Positions 29,247-37,948 of a stretch of DNA of 64,000 bases are shown here, piece after piece. Each line of letters opens with the position of its first letter. The stretch's first letter is position 1. The stretch spans positions 62,001-126,000 of the forward strand of contig NZ_JAPJZK010000001.1 of NCBI RefSeq assembly GCF_026309355.1, written 5' to 3'. The position numbers were made by a program, and so were the translations under genes. Under the pieces are notes generated by a model. That model did no database searches. It was not told the DNA's origin and saw only the letters and a list, made by a program, of their open reading frames with translations. This DNA is from Spartinivicinus marinus. Its GTDB lineage: Bacteria > Pseudomonadota > Gammaproteobacteria > Pseudomonadales > Zooshikellaceae.

Positions 29247-30029
29247 TTATTCATCTTCTTCCAGAAAATTAAACAACTGATTATGTTTAGTTAGCACCCC
29301 ATCATCATTAATTACCAACATATCATTTTCATACAACCATACTTTTTTGTTATTTTTTAGGTTTTCTAATATACCTAACAAATGATTACCATAATCGATT
29401 TGTGCTTGGCCTAATAATTCCAAAACAGGCTTCTGTTTTGCGAAAGTTTCACTTATTGCACTTACTGAATTTTTATATATTTGACTATCTTCCCCAAGTG
29501 CTTTTAACTTTTCTTGTAAATTTACAATTGCATTGAAAGTATACTCATTATTTTCAGTTGCTTTTTTAATATAATCGCTAACTACTCCTATTTGAAACTC
29601 AAACTCACCTTCCCGCTTTAAAATAGAGTAGTCAAGAATTCTCGGTGATTGAACTGCAATCATTACATCATTCAATTGAATATTTTTTTGTGCCGTTTCC
29701 TCAATAAATGTTCTCAAAATACTGTAAAATAACTTTTCTTTCCCTGATTTTACCCCTTCCATCAAGGCAAAGTTACTTTGAACATCATCAACAAATTCGT
29801 TATAAGCCGAATCCACTTGTTCTGGGTCTTCTGAGTTCAATAACAAGTCCTTAAATTTTTCTTTAGATTGCTCGTAGGAGCCCAGATTTAAATACTGTTG
29901 CTCCACACTCTCCGGTGGACTGGGGTTTTTACCATAGTATACGATCCCACACATCGCACATAACACAGCAATAAAGATGAGACAGTTAACTTTAACTTCT
30001 GCAGGGGTAGGTAGTCGTTTCATTAGCAT
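29247..30029 (-). CDS. membrane-anchored helical protein, unknown function
   Basis: 260 residues from ATG 30027-30029 (MLMKRLPTPAEVKVN); the frame extends to a TTG at 30080 without a clear site. One membrane helix lies near residues 14-32 (NCLIFIAVLCAMCGIVYYG), followed by a long, charged, alpha-helical soluble domain with few cysteines and a Glu-rich C-terminus (NQLFNFLEEDE). This is the topology of a single-pass N-in protein with a periplasmic domain. No family is recognised. It sits among toxin-cluster genes, which may or may not be meaningful. Confidence 0.55.
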   Translation of the reverse strand: MLMKRLPTPAEVKVNCLIFIAVLCAMCGIVYYGKNPSPPESVEQQYLNLGSYEQSKEKFKDLLLNSEDPEQVDSAYNEFVDDVQSNFALMEGVKSGKEKLFYSILRTFIEETAQKNIQLNDVMIAVQSPRILDYSILKREGEFEFQIGVVSDYIKKATENNEYTFNAIVNLQEKLKALGEDSQIYKNSVSAISETFAKQKPVLELLGQAQIDYGNHLLGILENLKNNKKVWLYENDMLVINDDGVLTKHNQLFNFLEEDE

Positions 30030-30339
30030 TACAAGAGATTTTTCAATAATTAAGTTAAGAGGCTTTGAATTGAAGAGCAATAAAGCGAACAGATTTCAAC
30101 CAAACCTATAATAATTGCAACTATAATTCATACTCATAAGCTTGCCTTATCATTGCTCAAAATAAAAATTAAAGATAATGATTTTTACTCGGAAAATACG
30201 TATATACCAACCCTAAACAGGGGTGATCACAGCTGAGATAGGATATTAATGGAAGTTTGTACGAGTGACATATGCTTGCAGCGGGTTTTTTATTGTGGTG
30301 CAACATCAGAAGTTCCTCTTATCTGAACTTATTAAATGC

Positions 30340-30576
30340 TTATGCCTCCATCTTGTTTATAAATATTGATTCTTTACCTTTGAAATACTCTACCTTGAAT
30401 ACAATTCGATTACTTTCATAAGCAGCATTTTGTATCCAACCTTCAGCACCTTCCTTATCAGTTTCAATATAGTCAGGTAGCAATATATATCCACCTGGAT
30501 ATTTTTCAATTAAATCATATAAATCGTTCCAGGTATCTACCCATATAATTTCTTTCTCAGTATTACTAAACACCAT
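30340..30576 (-). CDS. small acidic protein, immunity-like
   Basis: A 78-residue soluble protein (MVFSNTEKEIIWVDTWNDLY...). It has a TW/WT element followed about 15-20 residues later by YILLPDYIETDKEG and then a beta-rich RIVFKVEYFKG. The 102-residue gene at 21142 has the same order (NVWTKK..., KYLLLPDLVVDK, KVVFRLI). The shared pattern suggests that both belong to one family of toxin-associated proteins. No adjacent toxin gene is seen, so it may be an orphan immunity gene. Function is inferred. Confidence 0.5.
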   Translation of the reverse strand: MVFSNTEKEIIWVDTWNDLYDLIEKYPGGYILLPDYIETDKEGAEGWIQNAAYESNRIVFKVEYFKGKESIFINKMEA

Positions 30577-30721
30577 TTTTAAACATCTTGTCGCGCTTTA
30601 CCAAAGCTCATATTCCTTAGCAGGCTTCCAACCATCTGGTTTAATCTAACCTTCTTATTTTAGTTGTTTCTTGGAATATTTGCTCAGATACTCTTTTTGC
30701 TTAGGGAGCAGGTTGACTTTT

Positions 30722-30932
30722 TTAATCGAGACTTCCCTTTTCATAATTACATATTAAATCATATTGTTCTTGAGTGTCTGGAATACCAACACCACGAGCA
30801 GCTGAGACCATATCAATTGCTGTTTGAGCGTAAATGTTTTATATCATCGTTCAGCCACATTGATGATAGCTTTGGCATGACAAAAATAGCCCCTTTGCCT
30901 ATTGCCGTTACTTCAAATACTTGTGGAATCAT
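30722..30932 (-). pseudogene. degenerate fragment, possibly of a tyrosine-phosphatase-like gene
   Basis: From ATG 30930-30932 the frame reads MIPQVFEVTAIGKGAIFVMP...KHLRSNSN and stops at 30813-30815. In a neighbouring frame the sequence continues IDMVSAARGVGIPDTQEQYD to a stop at 30722. One indel would join them into a protein whose order (FEVTAIGKGAIFVMP, WLNDDIKHLR, IDMVS) resembles the N-terminus of small dual-specificity/tyrosine phosphatases as I remember them. The catalytic HCxxGxxR part is absent. I treat it as a decayed remnant. Confidence 0.4.
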
Positions 30933-31059
30933 AAATTCTGTCCTCACTAGCCCGAATACTTCATCAGATACCACTGAACTACATGGATTTTTTTGTGATT
31001 TGATGAAATATTTGGGCTAGGCTATATGAAAACTCATATAGCTCAGCGAAACTCTCCAA

Positions 31060-32904
31060 TTACACCATATCAGGATAAGGGTTATCTAAATCCAGTGAAA
31101 CTTCATGCTCAAACCCTGGCAAGCGAATTGCCTGGGTATCAAACTGAATATTTTCACCTTCAATAACCCCTTCACCAAACTGATAAATAGGTTGTTGTTG
31201 ATTAGCTATGCAACGCTGATCGTATGCTTCAACATTGGCCTGCACTTGCTCATTGGATTTTAAATAATGCCGATAGGCTGACTTGCCATGTTTTTTCTGT
31301 AGCATTTGCTGGGTGATATGTGGTGCGATAATAAATGCTGTCGCATTATTTCCGCCAAACCCTTTCGCATTCAATAATGCAATATCCAGTGCGCTTTTAT
31401 CTACGGTTTGATGCTGGGTATTTATTTTTAAATGGGTTTGATATACATCTGCTGCAGGCTTATCAATTGTGGTAATACCTGGCAATACCCCATACTGCCA
31501 AACACCCAAAGTGCTTGCCAACTGGTCACCGGCTGCTGCGCCAATAGAGTGCCCAACAAACGCTTTTACAGCAGTAATCGGCCAGCCTGTAATGCCAAAA
31601 ACTTCAGCGGCTTTATCCAAAATATGCGATTCTGTTACCCGGTTCTGCGGCGTACCAGTGCCATGGGCCTGGACAAAACTTCTTAACCGCAGCGCTTCTT
31701 CGCCTAAAACAGCACGGGCAGAGGCCATCGCTTTAGCCATGGTTAAATAATTACCCACACCTGGGCCGGAAATAGATTTTTTAAAACCATCGGCATTAAC
31801 AAAGACATCACCGACTGCCCCCAGCACATTAGCCCCCAGCTCCAAAGCTAGCTCATCATCGAATAACACGACAAATTGAGCAGACTCCGCCAAGGTAAAC
31901 CCACAGTTTTCACCAAATGGACGGCAAGCACGTTGATAGTTTAGTGACTGGTCTGCTGCCAGCTTATCTAATGCCCGCAGCTCGTTGTCTGTTGCCAAAG
32001 CACCCATTGTGCCATAGCCATCAAATACTTCGGGTAACAAAGGGGCTTCCGCATTACCAACAATTGCAACTCGGCAGCGACCACTACGAATGTCGTCTAT
32101 ACCATTTTTCAGGTTATATAAGAAGGTGGCACAAGCACCCATACTGGTACCGGTATTACCAACACTTCCCAACAAATAAGCATTGATAAAGTCAGCTGGC
32201 ATTTCTGCCATACCTAATGGGCATTGCTTAGACGTAACTCGCTTGCCCAACAGCTGGGCTTTGAGCATGCCTCCATTGCCGTTGTAATCCAGTTGGCTCA
32301 TCCCACTGCCTGCATAAACAGCGACTTGATCAGGCTTCACCCATTGCATAACCTGTTGCCAATCAACACCTATTGAGCCTAACGCATCAGATGCACCATA
32401 GACTGTTAACTGCAGGCCTCGGGGATGGTTACGGGATTGATATAACTGATCAGGCTTAAATCCACTAGGTAATTGTCCAGCAGCACGGACAGCCGCTTGC
32501 CGGGTAGCAGGCAATAACCAAGCTTGGATATCGGTAAAAGTGACTTTTACATGGCGTGCATCAATATCTTCTAGCTGCCAATGGGATGGAATATCGGCAG
32601 GCAACTTACGTTTTGCTAATACGACACTGGCGCCTGCTTGAAATTGTTCTGCTTGATGATACGACAGTTGTTCAGTATCAAAATAGCCTGACTCTATTTG
32701 ACGGATTAGGGTATGTTGTTTGATATAATTCTGCTGATCAACCCCATAATTAATCCCCATCAGCTGGGCCAGGCTTCGCCAGGTACTATCAGCTTCTGCT
32801 TGAGTAAGCTGATCAATCACTAAACGTTTGTAACTATGATGTAACGAGGTACGGCCAGCGGAGTTAATACCACCCATACCGACAATAACAGGAAGTCTAG
32901 ACAA
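31060..32904 (-). CDS. beta-ketoacyl synthase, FabY-like
   Basis: A 614-residue thiolase-fold condensing enzyme. The active-site Cys258 is in SMGACATFLYN, with the two histidines in QAHGTGTPQNRVTE and AVKAFVGHSIGAAAGDQ. It has an extended N-terminal half compared with FabB/FabF (about 410 residues). Size, the N-terminal VIVGMGGINSAGRTS and this motif set match FabY of Pseudomonas aeruginosa (634 residues), which starts fatty-acid synthesis from acetyl-CoA and malonyl-ACP. The gene is single and divergent from the GlxA-type regulator. Whether it replaces FabH here cannot be judged from this window. Confidence 0.85.
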   Translation of the reverse strand: MSRLPVIVGMGGINSAGRTSLHHSYKRLVIDQLTQAEADSTWRSLAQLMGINYGVDQQNYIKQHTLIRQIESGYFDTEQLSYHQAEQFQAGASVVLAKRKLPADIPSHWQLEDIDARHVKVTFTDIQAWLLPATRQAAVRAAGQLPSGFKPDQLYQSRNHPRGLQLTVYGASDALGSIGVDWQQVMQWVKPDQVAVYAGSGMSQLDYNGNGGMLKAQLLGKRVTSKQCPLGMAEMPADFINAYLLGSVGNTGTSMGACATFLYNLKNGIDDIRSGRCRVAIVGNAEAPLLPEVFDGYGTMGALATDNELRALDKLAADQSLNYQRACRPFGENCGFTLAESAQFVVLFDDELALELGANVLGAVGDVFVNADGFKKSISGPGVGNYLTMAKAMASARAVLGEEALRLRSFVQAHGTGTPQNRVTESHILDKAAEVFGITGWPITAVKAFVGHSIGAAAGDQLASTLGVWQYGVLPGITTIDKPAADVYQTHLKINTQHQTVDKSALDIALLNAKGFGGNNATAFIIAPHITQQMLQKKHGKSAYRHYLKSNEQVQANVEAYDQRCIANQQQPIYQFGEGVIEGENIQFDTQAIRLPGFEHEVSLDLDNPYPDMV

Positions 32905-33135
32905 ACCATTACCCCTTAAAGTTGATTTACCTATAACGGCGTTTTGGAGGCTAGTGAAAGGTATAAGCCAATGGTTTTGGAACGAGTAGACGCTCTAAAG
33001 GCATTCTGATGAACTAGATGCACCACTAACAACACTCACTACAGTGTAATTTCGTTCTGACTAACAAGACTGGACATTTTCGCCAAATATTAGGATTATT
33101 TAGTCACTACCCACTGGTGAAAAATCTGTTATGTG

Positions 33136-34128
33136 ATGGACACTCGAATTACTCTAATTGCCATTGAGCATATGCTAGGCACCAGCCTAACCTTACCTAT
33201 GGAAATGTTGAATGCAGCCAATGCAACTTTCCAGGCTTATCATAAAACCCGCCAACAGCCCCTGGAAATCATTGTCGGTAGTTGGGATGGCCAACCTGTT
33301 GCTATTACGGGTGGGTTAAGTATTACCCCCCACTGTTCACTGAAAGATATTGAAACAACAGATTTAATTATCATCCCTGGCTTGTGGCGCAACCCACATA
33401 CAACTATTCACAACCACCAACCATTGATTAAGTGGCTGCAACAACAGTATCAACGACAAGCCACGATCTGCGCAGCCGGTACGGGGGTAGCCTTAATAGC
33501 AGAGGCAAGCTTACTGGATAATCAACCTGCCACCACACACTGGTACTATTTTGATACTTTCAGTCGCCGCTACCCTAATATTGAGCTGTGTCGTCATCAC
33601 TTAATCACCCATAGTGAACGCATTTATTGCGCAGGTAGTGTCAACTCTATTGCCGATTTAACCGTACATTTAATCGGTAAGCTATTAGGAGAAAAAATTG
33701 CCACCCGAGTAGAGCAGCAATTTTCACGGGAAATACGCCGCCCTTACGAAACCTCTTTCTATTCTTTTGAAGATACTCGTAATCATCAGGATGAAGCAAT
33801 TATTGAAGCCCAACAATGGATTTCATCCAATCACAGTCAGTCCATTCATTGGCAGCAATTGGCAGAACAGTTACAAATGAGTTTACGAACGTTTAACCGG
33901 CGCTTTAAAGCCGCTACCCATCAAACACCGTCCAGTTATTTGCAAAAAATCAGAATTCAAGCTGCCAAAGAGCTACTTAACCATACCAACCTAACCATTG
34001 CAGAAATTTCCGATGCAGTTGGTTTTAACGACGAAGGTTATTTTGCACGTACGTTTAAAAAGCATGCCTTAGCGAGCCCTAGTGACTATCGGCACCAGGT
34101 ACGAGGGAAGTTATTTTCGCTTACTTAG
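33136..34128 (+). CDS. GlxA-family transcriptional regulator (DJ-1/PfpI plus AraC HTH)
   Basis: A 330-residue DNA-binding regulator. The N-terminal 180 residues are a class I amidotransferase-like DJ-1/PfpI domain (LIIIPGLWRNPH, with Cys in TICAAGTGVALIAEA). Residues 220-325 are an AraC-type domain with two helix-turn-helices (WQQLAEQLQMSLRTFNRRFK and IAEISDAVGFNDEGYFARTFKK). I use ATG 33136; an in-frame GTG lies directly before it. It is divergent from the FabY-like gene across 230 bases and may control it, but that is only positional. Confidence 0.9.
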   Translation: MDTRITLIAIEHMLGTSLTLPMEMLNAANATFQAYHKTRQQPLEIIVGSWDGQPVAITGGLSITPHCSLKDIETTDLIIIPGLWRNPHTTIHNHQPLIKWLQQQYQRQATICAAGTGVALIAEASLLDNQPATTHWYYFDTFSRRYPNIELCRHHLITHSERIYCAGSVNSIADLTVHLIGKLLGEKIATRVEQQFSREIRRPYETSFYSFEDTRNHQDEAIIEAQQWISSNHSQSIHWQQLAEQLQMSLRTFNRRFKAATHQTPSSYLQKIRIQAAKELLNHTNLTIAEISDAVGFNDEGYFARTFKKHALASPSDYRHQVRGKLFSLT

Positions 34129-34153
34129 GGTGTCGCAAAAGACATTTTTAGCT

Positions 34154-34186
34154 CCCTCTCCCTCTGGGAGAGGGCTGGGGTGAGGG
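34154..34186. repeat. widespread GGGAGAGGG-type palindromic repeat
   Basis: CCCTCTCCCTCTGGGAGAGGG followed by CTGGGGTGAGGG. This palindromic unit is a familiar small intergenic repeat in many proteobacterial genomes. It is unrelated to the TATACCC family in this window and lies between the convergent regulator and yidD genes. Confidence 0.8.
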
Positions 34187-34201
34187 TGTCTTTAAAAAAT
34201 C

Positions 34202-34495
34202 TCAACCTTTAGAATGTGTCTTATTATTAGCAGCAGCTTGAGATTGATTATTATCAGTTTCAGTTTGCTCACAGCAATCAACAGTACCTGGCACAGGGTC
34301 ATAGCCACCCGGATGCCAAGGATGACAACGCAGTAAACGTCTAGTAGCTAACCAACAGCCTTTAATTGCACCGTATTGCTCCACAGCCTCAAGAGCATAA
34401 GTAGAACAGCTGGGATAAAACCGACAGTTTCTGCCAAATAACGGGCTAATTGCTAGCTGATAGGCTCTGATAAGTAACATGAACAACTCTTTCAT
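34202..34495 (-). CDS. yidD: membrane protein insertion efficiency factor
   Basis: A 97-residue YidD protein that aids YidC-dependent insertion of inner-membrane proteins. The family core is plain: [39 protein letters not shown], then [16 protein letters not shown]. It has the conserved cysteines and an amphipathic N-terminus. The C-terminus has an additional 25-residue Asn/Gln/Thr-rich tail. yidD normally sits between rnpA and yidC near the origin; here it is alone beside a GlxA-type regulator, so it is either relocated or a second copy. Confidence 0.93.
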   Translation of the reverse strand: MKELFMLLIRAYQLAISPLFGRNCRFYPSCSTYALEAVEQYGAIKGCWLATRRLLRCHPWHPGGYDPVPGTVDCCEQTETDNNQSQAAANNKTHSKG

Positions 34496-34532
34496 AGGTA
34501 GATTCTATCGCCAACCTCACACTAAAACCAGT

Positions 34533-34611
34533 TATACCCTTCTCGAGTGATTTTTAGGGATTGTTGTCGTCGCTCGACGGCCGCCCCTAAAAACCACTCG
34601 CATTGGGTATA
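34533..34611. repeat. dispersed modular palindromic repeat, copy D (minimal form)
   Basis: 79 bases: arm TATACCCTTCTCGAGTGA, TTTTTAGGG, the TTGTTGTCGTCGCTCGACGG centre, then CCGCCCCTAAAAACC and the closing arm ACTCGCATTGGGTATA. Neither internal module is present, so this is the bare element. A second, degenerate set of arms follows at 34633-34676 (ATTCGAGAAGGCTATA, CGGCCGCCCC). Confidence 0.88.
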
Positions 34612-34810
34612 CACTGGAGGTAGCCAATAATCATTCGAGAAGGCTATAGCGAAATGTACTTTAGTATAACGGCCGCCCCTCTATATACTTCTATATAACT
34701 TCATCTTAATATTTTAGGCATCTATAAAACGTTCTTTTTTAATTATAAAACAGGATTTGCAGCAAAACCGACAAATAAGGGACATAATTACAGTATTCAA
34801 GGAAGAAAAA

Positions 34811-35374
34811 ATGCTAAAAAAAAGCCTAATAGTAGAAATATCAAAAAATGACTCTGCATTGGACGATTATTTGCAAATTGTTAGTATGGATGCAGCCTGT
34901 GTCGCTAAACGCTATTGGAAAAACCCAGATCTTCATAGTTATAACGGTAATAAAATACACCCAATTACCCTGCTCAGCCATGCCAATAATCAAAACTTTA
35001 TTACCGATTACAACAGTGGTGGTTACAAAGCCTATTTGTCAGGTAGCGAAATTGCTAAAAACATTGTTGCCTTAGGGCTCACTCCAACTCGTTTTAAGTT
35101 TTGTTTACTCGCAGGTTGCAAAGGAGCTGAAAACAAAGATCAGGCAGGTCTATATATACAGATAGGAGATGCATTCGCAATTCCAGTAGTCGCCTCCACC
35201 ACGCCAGTCAAACTCGCCACCACCAATACCCAAATAACCTTAACCCCCCAGGATCAAGGGCAATGGAAAGTTTATTTTCCAGCAGAGTCATCAATTTACG
35301 ACCTTAAAAATGAACGCTGTAAAGAAATTCATGAATATTTAATGGGGTATGTGTTTCAGTGCCTAACCGAATAA
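34811..35374 (+). CDS. uncharacterised protein, possible caspase-fold (clan CD) protease
   Basis: 187 residues from ATG 34811 (MLKKSLIVEIS), which has AAGGAAG upstream; the frame opens at 34757 without a site. After an N-terminal beta strand, LLSHANN (His57) and KFCLLAGCKGAEN (Cys103) lie 46 residues apart, followed by an AIPVVASTTPV strand. A His, then 40-60 residues later a Cys after a hydrophobic strand, then a [IL]PV[VI]A strand is the arrangement of clan CD cysteine peptidases (caspase, C80, C11, CHAT). The usual HG is SHA here. The protease role is a hypothesis. It stands alone and has no signal peptide. Confidence 0.5.
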   Translation: MLKKSLIVEISKNDSALDDYLQIVSMDAACVAKRYWKNPDLHSYNGNKIHPITLLSHANNQNFITDYNSGGYKAYLSGSEIAKNIVALGLTPTRFKFCLLAGCKGAENKDQAGLYIQIGDAFAIPVVASTTPVKLATTNTQITLTPQDQGQWKVYFPAESSIYDLKNERCKEIHEYLMGYVFQCLTE

Positions 35375-35405
35375 TAATAATGATTAAAATATTAGAAAAA
35401 GAAAA

Positions 35406-35436
35406 GATGCCAAGCTGATTATAATCGCTTGGCATC
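35406..35436. terminator. bidirectional terminator between convergent genes
   Basis: A 10-bp perfect stem, GATGCCAAGC/GCTTGGCATC, followed by AGACAGTTTTT on the plus strand and, read leftward, by CTTTTCTTTTTC. It serves the genes ending at 35374 and 35446. Confidence 0.85.
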
Positions 35437-35445
35437 AGACAGTTT

Positions 35446-36048
35446 TTAAATACCGTCTTGAGGATTTAGTGTACGCTTTTCTATATCTTCAGCTGATTTC
35501 TCTTTCCATACTGGCCAATACTCTACCTGTTTGCTTTTCACACTATTTGCATTCTTTTTATACCATGCTTTTGATTTGTCTGAATTTTCAACAAGTTTTG
35601 TATTATCAAGCCATTTTTTAAACTCAGGCATACTTGTATTAAACTTGGAAGAGCTGTCATTACGAATGGGCCATAAGGAAAATCTTGCCTTCCACATACC
35701 CATTCTTGGGGTCACAAGGCTATAGTATGTTTTTCCAGGTAAAATCTCAGCTTGTAAAAAGTCTGCCGCCTCCGAAACTACCATAAAAGTATGTGGACCA
35801 GGTGTCGTATCATAGGCGATTTTAGTACCATTAGCGATAATTCCAATAAACTCAGGCTCTCCATTAGTCACATCATATAATGATGCACTAATAGCACTAC
35901 CGACAAAAGAGGAACGGAGAAAAACCACTTGAGATAGACTTGAATCAACTACTTTTATAGTCTGCTGCTGTGAAACAAGCATTGGGTTAGATGCACATCC
36001 AGCAAAAATAGTACAAGCCAAAATAACCAGTAAACGCATGTGTTTCAT
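35446..36048 (-). CDS. lipoprotein, unknown function
   Basis: 200 residues. A signal peptide with lipobox (CTIFAGCASN) ends at Cys18, so it should be lipid-anchored. The mature part starts with a beta-rich domain (QVVFLRSSFVGSAISASLYDV, FIGIIANGTKIAYDTTPGPHTFMVV) of the kind seen in DUF2846-like lipoproteins, with a charged Lys/Trp-rich C-terminal extension. It is a single gene, convergent with the preceding one. Confidence 0.7.
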   Translation of the reverse strand: MKHMRLLVILACTIFAGCASNPMLVSQQQTIKVVDSSLSQVVFLRSSFVGSAISASLYDVTNGEPEFIGIIANGTKIAYDTTPGPHTFMVVSEAADFLQAEILPGKTYYSLVTPRMGMWKARFSLWPIRNDSSSKFNTSMPEFKKWLDNTKLVENSDKSKAWYKKNANSVKSKQVEYWPVWKEKSAEDIEKRTLNPQDGI

Positions 36049-36179
36049 GTAAAATACCTACCCTTAAATTGTAGGTGGGGTATCATGCTAGAATATAATA
36101 ATGACATCAAGTAGATTTTTTACTTTTTATCATTTTGCATATTGTTACTATACAGCCATAGTAAGGAGTGTTTACAGTA

Positions 36180-36602
36180 TTAACGTTGTTTTTCATCCTC
36201 AATCACACTGTAGCAAAGCTCTATACATTCATCACAGATATTACCCTCTTCACCACAGATAACTTTTCTTACTTCTAAATCACCTTTGCCACAAAATGAG
36301 CAAAATAAGCTGCTTTCGGCTTTTTCTTCATTTTCAGGTTCAGTATGATCTGTTATCTGGGTTGTTTCCGCTGCTTCAGCTTTAGTCAGTTTAATCCTTA
36401 TTTCATCACCAACATCTAAATATTCATACTCCCAGTTCAAATATTTTTTTGACTCAAGCGAGGTTGGTAAAAAAGCTGTCATTACCATGCCAATACCTTC
36501 ATCGCCGACTAATTTGAAGACAGCTGTTTCTAACTGATCACCAAATGCTACATCAGCTTCGGAATAAAGCTTATCATTTATATAAACCTCAAATTTGATC
36601 AT
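36180..36602 (-). CDS. protein with C-terminal ClpX-type zinc finger
   Basis: 140 residues. The last 45 ([20 protein letters not shown] then [11 protein letters not shown]) match the N-terminal C4 zinc-binding domain of ClpX: two CxxC pairs with the same spacing. The first 85 residues ([21 protein letters not shown]...) are acidic and beta-rich, with no family recognised. ClpX carries this domain at its N-terminus to bind adaptors and SspB-type tags; here it is detached and at the C-terminus. A role as adaptor or decoy for protease targeting is speculative. The ATG at 36602 has no close neighbour to form an operon. Confidence 0.75.
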   Translation of the reverse strand: MIKFEVYINDKLYSEADVAFGDQLETAVFKLVGDEGIGMVMTAFLPTSLESKKYLNWEYEYLDVGDEIRIKLTKAEAAETTQITDHTEPENEEKAESSLFCSFCGKGDLEVRKVICGEEGNICDECIELCYSVIEDEKQR

Positions 36603-36752
36603 AACCTGAACACCATATAAGATCTAAATAAGTTTAGATCTTATAAAGCCAACCTACCAAATACTTAGTCTTGCAAAGCCTTGGCCTCAGCAACCATGAG
36701 ATTTACACTACCTCATCATTAACATTTTGTTCACTGGAAAAAAGAGTTAGCT

Positions 36753-37178
36753 ATGAAAGCAAAAATAAGGCCAGCAACCTCTCCAGACCTAGCCCAGATC
36801 AATGAAATATACAACTACTATGTGTTAAAAACGAACGCCACTTTTGATATTGAGCCTTGGTCTATTGAAAAACGACGTTCATGGTATAAAGCATTTAATA
36901 ACAACTCTCTTTATTATCTGCTAGTTGCTGAATGGCAAGAGCAAGTTGTTGGTTTTGCCTATAATGCACAATTTAAGGAAAGGGCTGCTTACCAAACCTC
37001 TTCAGAAGTGACAATCTATATTAAACCAGATTCCACTGGTTTAGGTATTGGTTATAAACTATATCACCAGCTATTTAATTTAATCAGCCAAATGCCTATT
37101 CATAGGCTCTATGCTGCTATTACACTTCCTAATATGAATTCAATTAAGCTACTTGAAAAAGCCAATCAAACGTCATGA
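36753..37178 (+). CDS. GNAT N-acetyltransferase, C-terminally truncated at a repeat
   Basis: 141 residues. It matches the phosphinothricin/methionine-sulfoximine-type GNAT acetyltransferases from the start (KIRPATSPDLAQINEIYNYY) through the VGFAYNAQFKERAAYQTSSEVTIYI strand and the acetyl-CoA loop region (STGLGIGYKLY). The family continues for about 30 residues beyond NSIKLLEK (the GF...VG...GxKF part), but here the frame stops after ANQTS. The TGA at 37176-37178 abuts repeat copy E at 37179. The missing end is not found after the repeat. The protein is probably inactive. Confidence 0.8.
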   Translation: MKAKIRPATSPDLAQINEIYNYYVLKTNATFDIEPWSIEKRRSWYKAFNNNSLYYLLVAEWQEQVVGFAYNAQFKERAAYQTSSEVTIYIKPDSTGLGIGYKLYHQLFNLISQMPIHRLYAAITLPNMNSIKLLEKANQTS

Positions 37179-37300
37179 TATACCCGTCGCGAATCATTTT
37201 TAGGTTTTGTTATGATCACCATGGATGGTGGGAATGCAGTTAATTCAGGAGCATTTAACTGTCTTCGTTCCTCACCTAAAAATCCTTCGCATTGGGTATA
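37179..37300. repeat. dispersed modular palindromic repeat, copy E (module 1 only)
   Basis: 122 bases from TATACCCGTCGCGAATCA to CCTTCGCATTGGGTATA. It contains module 1 (GGTGGGAATGCAGTTAATTC...CATTTAACTGTC) but not the ATTTATAAAT module. It begins at the base right after the stop of the truncated GNAT gene. Confidence 0.88.
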
Positions 37301-37327
37301 TTCTGTTAATAATACTTATGAAGGCTT

Positions 37328-37831
37328 TTAGTCATCCAAAGCCGCTAAAGTCACTTGCCCTGTCTGTTTATGTACCAGTAACCAGCCATGGGCCATAAAG
37401 CCATCTAAAATATTCAACTTTAAATAGAATAAGTAATACTGTTCTGGTGAAAAACTTGCCAGTCCTGCTTCACTATGATTTGGATATAGCGTAATTGTCG
37501 ATTCACTTAAAAAAGTGCACAAAAGCAAGTCTAACTCTCGTGGGGTAACGGTTACTCCCAAGCTGTCTTCATATAAGACCTGTAAATAATATAAAAAATT
37601 GTCAACGTCGTACCCTCGCTCAGGTAAAGGGGTAAACACATAATTCATTACCTGGCGCAGAGCACCTGAATAATCGAGTTGACCCGCTAGGTTGTTGTGA
37701 ACCGATTTAAGTGACTCAGGGGGTTTATCTACCAACCCACAGGTAATTCCTTCATTTAAATCCGCTGCCCAACTTAATTGACAGCTAAGACTAATGACTG
37801 CTAATGATTTAAATAGCCCTTTTATTTTCAT
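37328..37831 (-). CDS. secreted protein, unknown function
   Basis: 167 residues with a strong GGAG site. The signal peptide (about 22 residues, ending LSWA before ADLN) is followed by a compact soluble domain rich in Tyr and Leu (NFLYYLQVLYEDSLG, EQYYLFYLKLNILDG). Cysteines at CGLVDKP and LLLCTF could form a disulfide. No family is recognised. It reads in the same direction as the aminopeptidase gene, which is upstream of it, but a repeat half and more than 90 bases separate them. Confidence 0.55.
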   Translation of the reverse strand: MKIKGLFKSLAVISLSCQLSWAADLNEGITCGLVDKPPESLKSVHNNLAGQLDYSGALRQVMNYVFTPLPERGYDVDNFLYYLQVLYEDSLGVTVTPRELDLLLCTFLSESTITLYPNHSEAGLASFSPEQYYLFYLKLNILDGFMAHGWLLVHKQTGQVTLAALDD

Positions 37832-37919
37832 CTGTTCTCCTTACTTCAGTATATCCTTCGTATATCCCTGTTTTTCAGCTTCTTCTAACAACTATAAACG
37901 CAGCTCTGATTTTTACCCA

Positions 37920-37948
37920 AAGCCTAAAAATCATGCGAGAAGGGTATA
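37920..37948. repeat. half copy F of the dispersed repeat, forming the 3' end of the aminopeptidase gene
   Basis: One arm only (CCTAAAAATCATGCG then AGAAGGGTATA). It overlaps the end of the M28 gene: the codons for IPFSHDF and the TAG stop are the arm itself. Confidence 0.75.

Noticed and set aside
30664-31020. 118-codon frame on the plus strand
   Set aside because: It is opposite the degenerate fragment at 30722-30932, which has better protein character; the plus frame has no ribosome binding site.
31432-32186. Plus-strand frames opposite the FabY-like gene
   Set aside because: The minus-strand gene has all catalytic motifs; the plus frames are shadows.
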